Shown in pieces: positions 45,579-53,940 of a stretch of DNA of 64,000 bases. Under the pieces are notes generated by a model that was given only the letters and a program-made list of their open reading frames with translations, was not told the origin of the DNA and made no database searches. How positions within the stretch are numbered: position 1 is the first letter of the stretch; every line of letters starts with the position of its first letter. The position numbers and the translations under genes are program-made. Origin of the DNA: Roseiconus lacunae (GTDB taxonomy: Bacteria > Planctomycetota > Planctomycetia > Pirellulales > Pirellulaceae); contig NZ_VSZO01000008.1 of the NCBI RefSeq assembly GCF_008312935.1, positions 248,001 through 312,000 of the forward strand, written 5' to 3'.

Positions 45579-47666
45579 ATGAAAGATCTGTCAAAGCCAC
45601 TGTCAATGAAAACTAGGTACCCTGTCGTACTGCCGAGCAGCCAACGTTACGGTGAAACCGGACGTCGGCATTCGACTGGACTGATAATGGCATGCTTGGC
45701 GGTCATTGCCGGTGTGGTGACAAATTCGACGGGGTTCGCCCAATCGAAGCATGCGGAACAAGATAAAACAGCAACGCATGCCTCCGCCGTCGGCGGAGAC
45801 GAATTGGCCGCGCGATACTTTCGGCAACAGACAGAGCAAATCGCTCGACAATCATTTCGCGACATTCAATCACTTGAAGACTGGACGAACAAACGCGGAG
45901 AGTTTCGCGAGCAGTTGCTGGACATGCTGGGGTTAAATCCGTTTCCTGAACGAGGTGACTTGCGGCCAGTCGTCACGGGGCGCCATGAAGCGGACGGCGT
46001 GACCGTCGAAAACTTGCATTTTCAATCAATGCCGGGTCTCTACGTCACCGCAAATTTCTATCGGCCAAAACACCAAGACGGTCCACTTCCCGCGATTCTT
46101 TACGTCTGTGGACACGGTGGCGAACGAGATCGTAACGGTACCAGTCTAGGCAATAAAACGCACTATCAGCACCACGGTGCTTGGTTCGCCCGCAACGGCT
46201 ACGTATGTTTGACGATCGATACGATTCAGCTCGGCGAAATCGAAGGCATTCATCATGGCACCTATCGCGAAAAGATGTGGTGGTGGAATAACCGAGGATA
46301 TACCCCCGCGGGTGTGGAGGCATTTAATTGCGTTCGCTCGCTGGACTATCTGCAGTCACGTCCGGAAGTGGACGGCGAACGAATCGGAGTGACGGGGCGA
46401 AGTGGCGGAGGCGTGTACTCGTGGTGGGTCGCTGCGATCGACGAACGTATCAAAGTCGCGGTTCCGGTTGCCGGGATCACCAACCTTAAAAATCAGGTCA
46501 TCGATGGCTGCGTCGAAGGTCATTGCGATTGCATGTTCATGGTCAATCGATTTCGCTGGGACTTTGCCAAAATCGCGGCACTGGTCGCACCAAGGCCATT
46601 GCTGATCACGAACAGTGATAGCGATTCAATTTTCCCACTCGACGGTGTCGTAGATTTGCATCAAGACGTCCGCCGCATCTATGAGTTCTATGGCAAACCC
46701 AGCCAACTTGGATTGCATATCAGTCAAGGACCACACAAAGACACGCAAGAATTGCGGATCGGAGCGTTTCGATGGATGAATCGGTTCTTGCGTGATGACG
46801 AGTCATTGATTGACGATGTCGCGACGCCCCGGTTCGAACGAGAGCAGCTCAAGGTGTTTGACCAATTGCCGAACGACGAAATCGTCACCGACATACACGA
46901 CCATTTTGTTCCGAAGGTTCAACCAGGGCTCGCGATCGATTCAAACGATGCTGTCGATCAGGTCATCAAGAAACTTCACGAGATGACCTTCAACGGCTGG
47001 CCAAAGAAACACGCGAAGCTGGACGTTCGTGACGTGACCGGCGACGATGCGGGTCCTGACTGCAAAGTAATTGAGTACACCAGTCAGAAACCTTATCGAT
47101 TAAAGGCACTGTTGATCTGTAGGGCGAAGGATCGCAAGGCACCAACGGAAGTCACGATCTTGGATCAAACCAGCTACCGATCGTTTGCTCCGGCACTCGC
47201 AACACTGTTCCCGAGTCAATTCCCAGAAATGAAGCCGGACCCAACCAAAGTCGATGATGTCATCGATCCGTCGTGTTCGTGCAACCGAGTGTTTTTGATG
47301 CCGCGCGATGTCGGACCGACTCGATCGAATGAGGAAGAACGTGCGCGGACGCACTTGCGGAGGCGGTACATGTTGCTAGGGCAAACGCTTGCCGGGCAAC
47401 AAATCTATGACGTCTGTCGAGGGTTGAAGGCGCTCGAAAAAGTCGACGCGTTGCGTTCGAGTTCGGTCACGGTCAGCGGTGAAGGCGACGCGGCGGTGTT
47501 CGCCGCCTATGCAGCTCTGATGAGCCAGTCTATCGCCTATCACGGCAGCCTGGATTTACCAAACTTTAATCGTGACGCGCCGGATTTGTTGAACGTCAGT
47601 CGGGTGATCGAGTTGTCCGACGTCCAACGCATCGTTGAATCCGAAGGCTGGCCGCGTTCTCAATAG
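45579..47666 (+). CDS. Exported alpha/beta hydrolase, acetylxylan-esterase/dienelactone-hydrolase-like
   Basis: A 695-aa protein with an N-terminal hydrophobic leader (about residues 32-55, GLIMACLAVIAGVVTNSTGFA). The hydrolase core runs about 150-430: LPAILYVCGHGGERD, nucleophile in GVTGRSGGGVYSWW, and an Asp in ITNSDSDSIFPLD with a His in ISQGPHKDTQE. The last 250 residues are a second, less clear hydrolase-like domain. It resembles planctomycete 'prolyl oligopeptidase/acetyl xylan esterase' proteins. It is divergent from the lactonase-esterase pair, so the three may respond to the same substrate. Confidence 0.82.
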   Translation: MKDLSKPLSMKTRYPVVLPSSQRYGETGRRHSTGLIMACLAVIAGVVTNSTGFAQSKHAEQDKTATHASAVGGDELAARYFRQQTEQIARQSFRDIQSLEDWTNKRGEFREQLLDMLGLNPFPERGDLRPVVTGRHEADGVTVENLHFQSMPGLYVTANFYRPKHQDGPLPAILYVCGHGGERDRNGTSLGNKTHYQHHGAWFARNGYVCLTIDTIQLGEIEGIHHGTYREKMWWWNNRGYTPAGVEAFNCVRSLDYLQSRPEVDGERIGVTGRSGGGVYSWWVAAIDERIKVAVPVAGITNLKNQVIDGCVEGHCDCMFMVNRFRWDFAKIAALVAPRPLLITNSDSDSIFPLDGVVDLHQDVRRIYEFYGKPSQLGLHISQGPHKDTQELRIGAFRWMNRFLRDDESLIDDVATPRFEREQLKVFDQLPNDEIVTDIHDHFVPKVQPGLAIDSNDAVDQVIKKLHEMTFNGWPKKHAKLDVRDVTGDDAGPDCKVIEYTSQKPYRLKALLICRAKDRKAPTEVTILDQTSYRSFAPALATLFPSQFPEMKPDPTKVDDVIDPSCSCNRVFLMPRDVGPTRSNEEERARTHLRRRYMLLGQTLAGQQIYDVCRGLKALEKVDALRSSSVTVSGEGDAAVFAAYAALMSQSIAYHGSLDLPNFNRDAPDLLNVSRVIELSDVQRIVESEGWPRSQ

Positions 47667-47764
47667 CCACGACGGCAAATTAGCCTCCGACGTCAACGTA
47701 ACCACACGGCTTGCGTCTCGCGCGGAGGCTCGATTCTTTCGCGACGACCTTTGTCCCACCGTTA

Positions 47765-48571
47765 TCAGTGTTCGAGAAAGATATGCCGTAGTTGTTTTGC
47801 GGCTTGCTCAGTCTGTTCGCTTTCGACGGCCGCTCGCAGTAATGCGATTTGGATGTTGCGTCGAACCTCTGGGTGTTCCACCTCGTCGGCGATGCCCGAC
47901 ATCACATCGATGAATGCTTCCGCAGGAAGTTCTTGAGCGATTTCCAAAGCAATGTGCGTGGTCTCGCGCCATCTCTCTTCATCGACACGAGCGTTGTGCC
48001 GTTCGACTTCTTGTGCTTCGATTTCGCGTTGGTGTTGCTGGTGGCGACCTCGGGTTCGTTCGATCTCCGCTTTCAGCTCGTCACGGTGTCGTTCGAGTTC
48101 ATGAATCTCCCGTCGGAGCATTTCGAGTCGATGCTGTTGTTCGCGGTTTTCAAGTTCGAGTCTTTCATGCAACCGCTGTTCCAAGCGTTCTTCGATGCGG
48201 CGGCGCTGATCATCGCTTCTTGCTTCATCGGGACGCGGCTGACCGCGCCGCTCACCGTCAGGCCCGTGATGAGGAACGTCGCGATCGGGGATGCCATCGG
48301 GACGGTCGTTTGGGAGGTCGGGCCCATGATAGCGTTCGACTTTTGGAGGATGACCGGGCGGCGGAGGACCGGGAAAGATTTGTCGAATTCGATCGACGGG
48401 AGCTTGTAACTCGAGACGCGGTCGCGGGACAAATTCCTGTCGTTCGTCGTCGTGATGCATCGACGGCTGATCGCGTTGTGACGGAGGTTGTGGTCGATCG
48501 TCGGCGAGACCGAGCGGCGTCAAGAGGAATGAGATCGAAAACAAACCGATCCATCGCGAAGTACGAATCAT
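47765..48571 (-). CDS. Secreted coiled-coil protein, unknown
   Basis: From 48571 (AGGAG 8 nt upstream) the protein starts MIRTSRWIGLFSISFLLTPL, a signal peptide. Residues about 25-110 are Pro/His/Asp-rich (GPPPPGHPPK). About 115-215 form a charged coiled coil rich in Glu, Arg, Gln and Leu with repeated ERxxELxxR patterns. The C-terminus is a short helical domain (ALEIAQELPAEAFIDVMSG). No family recognised; it could be an envelope structural protein. Confidence 0.78.
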   Translation of the reverse strand: MIRTSRWIGLFSISFLLTPLGLADDRPQPPSQRDQPSMHHDDERQEFVPRPRLELQAPVDRIRQIFPGPPPPGHPPKVERYHGPDLPNDRPDGIPDRDVPHHGPDGERRGQPRPDEARSDDQRRRIEERLEQRLHERLELENREQQHRLEMLRREIHELERHRDELKAEIERTRGRHQQHQREIEAQEVERHNARVDEERWRETTHIALEIAQELPAEAFIDVMSGIADEVEHPEVRRNIQIALLRAAVESEQTEQAAKQLRHIFLEH

Positions 48572-48716
48572 GACCAATCTCCTGCGTCAGGAAGAAAGAA
48601 GGTGGGGAACTCGCTGGTAACGTTTTAGCACGTTGAGCACCACACGTGCGAATCAATGGTCAAAGAGTGTGAACCGAATGTGCTAGTGCTTCATGCCAAC
48701 TCGAATTCAGGATTAG

Positions 48717-48772
48717 CCGCATGGCGTTAGCCACGGTTTCGATCCAGTAACCGGGGACGCCCATCGGCTGAG
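48717..48772. repeat. REP-like palindromic repeat, copy 5
   Basis: CCGCATGGCGTTAGCCACGG and ACCGGGGACGCCCATCGGCT are imperfect inverted arms, separated by about 12 bp. This is the clearest copy and serves as the reference for the family. It lies between two minus-strand genes. Confidence 0.6.
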
Positions 48773-48817
48773 GAGACGATCAGAACCAAACGACCATTGG
48801 GTTAGGAAAGGCCGGGG

Positions 48818-49918
48818 CTATGCGAGCATCAACGCGCCCGAGGCTTTGGCCCATTTGGCGTGGTACGTCCCCAGTTTCTCGTTGATTGGCGATTGGCTTT
48901 CGAAAGACGAGCACAACCCAACAACCCGATCGATGTCACTCCAAAGATGCTCGGAAACCATTGACGGTATTTCGCGTAGCAGCGGTTCATAAGAATGGGC
49001 GTGGCGCAGTTCTTCTTGGATCGCATCGACCAAGGGACTGCACCAAGAATCGACCGCGACGGCGGTCGCCCCTAAAGCGATCAGCTTCGACACGTCATCG
49101 GCACTGACGTCGCCGGGGACGACCCAAAGCGGCAACTGTGCGTGGTTCTTCCGACGCAAAAATTCTCGCGTGCTCGAAACAATTGCCGCGATTTGAAGGC
49201 CTTCAAATTCGGGGCGATCGAGACACAAAATAATGCCGTCGGGATTGGACTGAAGGACCGCCGATAGTTCGTCTTCAAGTCGATACGGTGTGACCGACAA
49301 GAGAATCGCTGCCTGCGGGGCAAGCCGACGTAGTTGATCGAGTTTCGTCTTTGCCTGCTGCACCGTGATCATGTCTGCAGGGAAAGTCGACGCGGCTACG
49401 TAACCGCCACCGGAGATCGGGGAACTCTCATCGGAGCGTTCCCATCGCTGCATTTGAGTCGGCGAATAGGCCAAGCGGCCTGAGTGATCACGAGAGGGTG
49501 ACAAACGGACGTCAATAATTCTGGAATGGTCAAAATCTTCGGACAGAAATCCGTAGCGTTCGACGCGGTACGGCGTCATCCGCGGAAGAAAGTTTGGCTG
49601 GGTAGCCGGTGCCGAGGTAGCGTCTTCCTCGATCGGCAAAAACAACTCGCCCACTTCTTCGTCCGATTCGGAGAGGTCACGGCAGAGGGCGGAAACAATG
49701 ACATCCATGTTGGCGACCGACGCGGCGAGTCGCCCGGCGATCATTGGTGGTAAGTCGATCCATGGTGGATCGTACCAAAACATAGGCAAGTCGATCGCAA
49801 TGCTGGTGTCATCGGATCGACGGATAAGTTGCCGTGCCGATCGCAGGGGCGTGCTCGTCCAGACCTCGGAGCATCGCGGGGGCAAGAGGTGGAGACCTGC
49901 GAGGCGATCATTGCTCAT
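48818..49918 (-). CDS. Glutamate-synthase-like TIM-barrel protein (tentative)
   Basis: From 49918 (AGGA upstream) the protein is MSNDRLAGLHLLPPRCSEVW. The middle and end hold barrel-like pieces (GGGYVAASTFPADMITV, then DGIILCLDRPEFEGLQ and KLIALGATAVAVDSWCSPL), resembling the FMN-binding domain of glutamate synthase in degenerate form. No FeS cysteine cluster of a full GltB is present. The gene follows the GXGXG-domain protein in an operon, and GXGXG is the C-terminal domain of GltB, so the pair may be a split, altered GltB. The reaction is unknown. Confidence 0.55.
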   Translation of the reverse strand: MSNDRLAGLHLLPPRCSEVWTSTPLRSARQLIRRSDDTSIAIDLPMFWYDPPWIDLPPMIAGRLAASVANMDVIVSALCRDLSESDEEVGELFLPIEEDATSAPATQPNFLPRMTPYRVERYGFLSEDFDHSRIIDVRLSPSRDHSGRLAYSPTQMQRWERSDESSPISGGGYVAASTFPADMITVQQAKTKLDQLRRLAPQAAILLSVTPYRLEDELSAVLQSNPDGIILCLDRPEFEGLQIAAIVSSTREFLRRKNHAQLPLWVVPGDVSADDVSKLIALGATAVAVDSWCSPLVDAIQEELRHAHSYEPLLREIPSMVSEHLWSDIDRVVGLCSSFESQSPINEKLGTYHAKWAKASGALMLA

Positions 49919-50054
49919 CAACATTCCTAACACAAAACGTTCGAGGACTTGTTTGGGCTAAACGGGACATTGGGCCAATTAGTTTTTTGGGCTAAATGGG
50001 GCTACCGAAAGACGGCCCCCAAAAGCCGATGGTGTGCGTCCATTCAGAAACCGC

Positions 50055-50888
50055 TTATCGCCAGTTCGGAACGACTTCTCCACGGGCCGCCCGCTCGGCC
50101 TCCAATTTGGCGATCGGGACGATTCGCTGGAAGTCTGACGCGTCGCCGCGGATCCCGGCGCTGATTAATAACAAGCCAAGCTGGACTTCTTGCTTTTTTC
50201 GAAGCTTGGTTTGCGTGACGCCGTCGGCCAAACTGGCCGCCTTGCCACGGATAAATACGGCGACGTCACTGAGCGGATCACCGAGATTCTCGCCCGCGTC
50301 GCCTCCGATTACGATCGTCCCACCGATCGCGCCGAGTCCGACTTCGTTTCCGACGTGACCGCGGACAAACAGGCCTCCGCCTCGCATCGCCGCACCGGCT
50401 CGGTCGCCCGCTGATCCGTAGATCGCCAGCGTCCCACCGGTCATCGCGGTCCCGGCTCCATGTCCCGCATTTCCACGAATCCGAACCGAGCCGCTGGCCA
50501 TGCCTTCACCGACACCATGCCCCACGTTGCCAAAAACTTTGACGATCACTTGCCGATGATGTGCAAAGGCATAGTCACCGAGTGATCCGTTGACACGCAA
50601 TTTGATCGGATGATTCAACCGCATCAAGGCGGCGTGCTGACCGTCGGCATCGTCGATTTCGACCCGTGGAAGCTTGTCTTCCTGATCATTCAAAGGGATG
50701 ACATGGACCGCCGCACGCAATTCTGCGTCGGTCAGCCGCGCCATCGAAAAGCGCAGCCCCTCCGGTGACATCAAGTCCCGCGACTCGCTGTCAAAGACGG
50801 CTTCGGTGTCGCTCTTGACCTCGACTTCGGTGTCCAGAGCGGACTTAAGTACTGGCTTCGGGCCTGATGGTTTTGGAATATGCGGCAT
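50055..50888 (-). CDS. GXGXG-motif (GltB C-terminal-like / FwdC-like) protein
   Basis: A 277-aa protein whose middle (about 95-215) is a right-handed beta-helix with repeated G-x-x-G-x-G turns: GNVGHGVGEGMASGSVRIRG, GNAGHGAGTAMTGGTLAIYG and GHVGNEVGLGAIGGTIVIGG. This is the GXGXG domain of glutamate synthases and of formylmethanofuran dehydrogenase subunit C. It lacks catalytic residues and works as a tunnel or scaffold in larger complexes. Its start overlaps the end of the second PNP by 44 bp, and the glutamate-synthase-like gene follows after 136 bp. Confidence 0.82.
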   Translation of the reverse strand: MPHIPKPSGPKPVLKSALDTEVEVKSDTEAVFDSESRDLMSPEGLRFSMARLTDAELRAAVHVIPLNDQEDKLPRVEIDDADGQHAALMRLNHPIKLRVNGSLGDYAFAHHRQVIVKVFGNVGHGVGEGMASGSVRIRGNAGHGAGTAMTGGTLAIYGSAGDRAGAAMRGGGLFVRGHVGNEVGLGAIGGTIVIGGDAGENLGDPLSDVAVFIRGKAASLADGVTQTKLRKKQEVQLGLLLISAGIRGDASDFQRIVPIAKLEAERAARGEVVPNWR

Positions 50889-51765
50889 GGATCACTCGTC
50901 GAACGATGTGCTCCAGTTTAACTGCTGCGGCGTCCCCTGCCTGTAGGACTTCGGAATGATCGGCGACAATCGCCCGATCAGGGTCGGCGACATTGCTAAC
51001 AATTGATAGCGCAAGCACCGCAACCCCTGCATTCGCCGCAACTTGTACCTCCGGAACCGTACTCATCCCGACGACATCCGCTACGATCGTTCGCATCAAC
51101 CGGTATTCCGCCCGTGTTTCGTAAGTCGGCCCGAGCGTCGCGAGATAGGTCCCCTGAACTGCGGTGAAGCCGTTCGCACGTGCGGCGGCAAGTGCGGTTT
51201 GGGCGAGCTCTGGCGTATATACGTTGCCGGCACGCTGGGGAATCGACCCCGCAACCGTCTTCGAATCAGCCTTCGCGGAAAAACTGCCGCGACGGTGCAA
51301 CCAATCGATGTGGTCGGAAATGACCACTAAGTCGCCGACTCTTAGCTTTGGATTGACTCCGCCAGCGGCATTGCTGGCAATCAAACGATTGATCCCAAGT
51401 TTGACCATCACTTCGATCGGAAAGGCGACTTGCTCATTGGACCAGCCCTCGTAGCGGTGCAAACGTCCTGCCATCGCGATCACATCGCCGCCACCAAAGC
51501 TTCCTACGATCAATTGTCCGCGATGGCCGCTGGCGGTCGACCGGGCAAAGCCGGGGATATCGGCAAAAGGAATCACCGTGGCGGATTCAATTTTGTCGGC
51601 CAACGTTCCCAGACCGCTCCCAAGGACGATGCCGGTTCGATCGCGGTCGACGCCAAACGTCCCGTCAGGGCAGTATTGACGAACGAAGTCGACGGCGCGG
51701 TCGAGTGCGGATGAGGTCGAGGTGAAACGCGACGGTTCGTCATCACGGTAGTCAACGTCGCTCAT
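50845..51765 (-). CDS. Purine nucleoside phosphorylase, second copy (Asn type)
   Basis: A 306-aa trimeric-type PNP. GIVLGSGLGTLADKIE, ASGHRGQLI, AGRLHRYEGW, SNAAGGVNP, ETRAEYRLMR and VVGMSTVPEVQVAA are all present. It cleaves purine nucleosides with phosphate. At the position of human Asn243 it has Asn (SIVSNVA), which in known enzymes favours 6-oxopurines (inosine, guanosine). Its ATG (51765) overlaps the stop of the first PNP; a longer frame to 52110 adds only out-of-frame PNP1 sequence and is rejected. Confidence 0.93.
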   Translation of the reverse strand: MSDVDYRDDEPSRFTSTSSALDRAVDFVRQYCPDGTFGVDRDRTGIVLGSGLGTLADKIESATVIPFADIPGFARSTASGHRGQLIVGSFGGGDVIAMAGRLHRYEGWSNEQVAFPIEVMVKLGINRLIASNAAGGVNPKLRVGDLVVISDHIDWLHRRGSFSAKADSKTVAGSIPQRAGNVYTPELAQTALAAARANGFTAVQGTYLATLGPTYETRAEYRLMRTIVADVVGMSTVPEVQVAANAGVAVLALSIVSNVADPDRAIVADHSEVLQAGDAAAVKLEHIVRRVIHAAYSKTIRPEAST

Positions 51766-52601
51766 GCGATCCTCGTCTGGCCCGCTTCGGTGACGACGTC
51801 GGTGACAATTCGTTGCAATCGCGGGGCGGCTTCGTTCGCGATCGCGATGATTTCCGCAACGTTCGCCTCTTTCAGGGAATCGGGTAGACACATGTCGGTG
51901 ATCACGCTCAGCCCCAACGTTTTCAACCCACAATGATTCGCCACGATCGTTTCGGGAACCGTGCTCATGCCAACGACGTCGGCACCGATGGTGCGTAAGA
52001 ACCGGTACTCGGCACGAGTTTCCAGGTTCGGACCGGCGACAGCAACAAATACACCGCGATGCAAATGGATATCGGCTCGGCGGCCGATCGCGATCGTGCG
52101 GTCGATCCAAGCGGGGTCGTACGGGGCCGACATGTCGGGGAAACGCGGACCGAGTCGATCATCGTTGATTCCGATCAGTGGGTTGTCACCCATCAGATTG
52201 ATCTGATCGTCGATGACCATGATGTCACCGCTGTTGTAGTAGGGATTCAATCCGCCACAGGCATTGCTGACGATCAAGAGTTCTGCGCCGAGGCGTTTGA
52301 AGACTCGTACGGGCAGCGTGATCAGCTTCAGCGGATAGCCTTCGTACATGTGAAAGCGTCCTTCCATGGCGACGATCGGCACGCCACCCAAATAGCCGCA
52401 GACCAACCGTCCGCGATGACTGGTCGCGGTCGATTTAAGGAAGTGTGGGATTTCGTCGTAGTCGATCGCGGCTTTGACATCGATTTGCTCGACGAGGTTG
52501 CCAAGTCCTGTCCCCAAGATGATCGCCACTTTGGGAGGGTCCGGAAAGACTGCGGAGATTGCCGAGGCCGCTTCTTCGATTTTGTCAAACAGGTCTAACA
52601 T
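51762..52601 (-). CDS. Purine nucleoside phosphorylase, first copy (Asp type)
   Basis: A 279-aa PNP from 52601 (MLDLFDKIEEAA). Motifs are IILGTGLGNLVEQI, TSHRGRLVCGY, MEGRFHMYEGY, SNACGGLNPYY, ETRAEYRFLR and VVGMSTVPETIVAN. At the human Asn243 position it has Asp (SVITDMC), a change that in human PNP permits adenosine. It is first in an operon with the second PNP, the GXGXG protein and the glutamate-synthase-like protein. An upstream start at 52655 is possible. Confidence 0.93.
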   Translation of the reverse strand: MLDLFDKIEEAASAISAVFPDPPKVAIILGTGLGNLVEQIDVKAAIDYDEIPHFLKSTATSHRGRLVCGYLGGVPIVAMEGRFHMYEGYPLKLITLPVRVFKRLGAELLIVSNACGGLNPYYNSGDIMVIDDQINLMGDNPLIGINDDRLGPRFPDMSAPYDPAWIDRTIAIGRRADIHLHRGVFVAVAGPNLETRAEYRFLRTIGADVVGMSTVPETIVANHCGLKTLGLSVITDMCLPDSLKEANVAEIIAIANEAAPRLQRIVTDVVTEAGQTRIA

Positions 52602-53125
52602 GCCGAGGTGAATCAATGGAGTGCGGATTGCGAACGGATTTGGGACATGCCTCACATCATCGACGGAATAGCGGGCGAAGGCGAGGGGGCAAGCCCATGG
52701 CGATCATCGATCACGCAGCCCGATCCGATGAATGGACCGATCAAATAATTGTTCGTCGATCCGCCGTCCCGGGTGCGACACGGACGGCCTCCCGATGCCG
52801 GGTTACAGACGGCATGATCGGTACGGCCCGAATCACCGGTGCATCCGAAGTGGGATCAGGGGGGCTGAGTAAAAATGTTCGACTTAACCCGATGAGTTGG
52901 TGACGGGGAGGTCGATAGCCACTTCTGCACGAAGACTATGGATAGTTGATCCGATGGTCCCGTGACGTGTATGCCGCTGTTCGTTTAGGTGTGTCGGCGG
53001 GTGATGTTCTTTCGAAGATCATCAATGGCAAGTGCCCACCGGCACAGTTGACCACCAAAGGCTAAACGAAAAACGGCAAACGCGACTGGCAAGACCCTTC
53101 CAAATTTAATTCATGGAGAATCACG
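52602..53125. other. Intergenic region
   Basis: 524 bp, divergent between PNP1 and the Cys-rich gene. No RNA, gene or repeat recognised; GGAG before 53126 is the ribosome site of the Cys-rich gene. Confidence 0.4.
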
Positions 53126-53716
53126 ATGCGTCGTGTAATCGTACCAGCCCTGTTGGCCATCGTCTTGGCCGCAGGATCGTCTGCCAACGCTAACGCGTTT
53201 GGCTTGTTCAGCAAATTGTGTAATAGCGGATGCGACACTTGTTGCGACGTTGAACCGGCATGCGGCTGCGAAGCACCGGTTGACTGCGGATGTGCAATGG
53301 AACCCGCTTGCGGATGCGAAGTTGCGGCTCCTGTTTGTGGCTGCGAAGTTGTGGATCCTTGCTGCGACAGCGGTTGCGGCAAAAAGCACGGTGGACTGTT
53401 GGCAAAGTTGTTCAGCAAGAAAAGCAGCTGCTGCGACAGCGGCTGTGCGGCTCCTTGCGAGCCAGCTTGCGGATGTGAAGTCATCGAGCCAGCGTGCGGA
53501 TGCGAAGTTGCTGCTCCGGTTTGCGGATGCGAAGTTGTTGACCCTTGCTGCACTCCAAAGCGTAAGCCTTTCGGATTGTTCAAGAAGCTCTTCAGCTGCA
53601 AAGACAGCTGCTGCGATAGCGGCTGTGCAGCTCCTTGCGAGCCGACTTGTGGCTGCGAAGTCATCGAGCCAGCTTGCGGTTGCGAAGTTGCTGCTCCCGC
53701 TTGCGGATGCCACTAA
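53126..53716 (+). CDS. Secreted cysteine-rich repeat protein
   Basis: A 196-aa protein with a signal peptide (ends ANANAFG) and 38 cysteines (about 19%). The body repeats EPACGCEV and AAPVCGCEVVDPCC units; two full copies start with CCDSGCAAPCEP and each block is led by a GLFxKLF-type helix (GLFSKLC, GLLAKLF, GLFKKLF). It has no enzyme motif. The CGC and CC spacing suggests dense disulfide crosslinking or metal binding at the cell surface, as expected of planctomycete proteinaceous walls. The start is set by GGAG 6 nt upstream. Confidence 0.88.
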   Translation: MRRVIVPALLAIVLAAGSSANANAFGLFSKLCNSGCDTCCDVEPACGCEAPVDCGCAMEPACGCEVAAPVCGCEVVDPCCDSGCGKKHGGLLAKLFSKKSSCCDSGCAAPCEPACGCEVIEPACGCEVAAPVCGCEVVDPCCTPKRKPFGLFKKLFSCKDSCCDSGCAAPCEPTCGCEVIEPACGCEVAAPACGCH

Positions 53717-53873
53717 ATCATCGAGTGGCTTCGGTCGGGTCTAAATTCCCCAATGGAGTTCCCGCCTAGCACATCGATTTGAAGGTCGTCAATCCGCGTG
53801 TAGCTTCTCCCTGACAAGCGGTGACGGTCGTGCGTCGCTCCGAGCTATGACCGCTGACCTAAGCGAAATCTCG

Positions 53874-53912
53874 AAAGCCCCGGTGGCCAATCTGGTCACC
53901 GGGGCTTTTTTC
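53874..53912 (+). terminator. Intrinsic terminator after the Cys-rich gene
   Basis: AAAGCCCCGGTG (53874-53885) pairs with CACCGGGGCTTT (53897-53908) around an 11-nt loop and is followed by T residues to 53911. It suits rightward transcription from 53126; the A-run on the left is short, so leftward action on the sialidase gene is weaker. Confidence 0.88.
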
Positions 53913-53940
53913 GTGTTGCCGAAAGCCTCGACGGCTTCCG

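Noticed and set aside
47849-48409. Plus-strand frames antisense to the coiled-coil protein
   Set aside because: They are by-products of the GAA/CGT-rich coiled-coil codons; the minus-strand gene has a clean signal peptide and ribosome site.
51766-52110. N-terminal extension of the second PNP
   Set aside because: The extra 115 residues are PNP1 sequence read in another frame, rich in Arg/His/Cys; the ATGA overlap fixes the start at 51765.
53111-53713. Long minus-strand open frame across the Cys-rich gene (Ala/Ser/Arg-rich)
   Set aside because: It mirrors the repeated TGC/GCA codons of the plus-strand gene. It has no signal sequence of its own or ribosome site, and the plus-strand frame has both.
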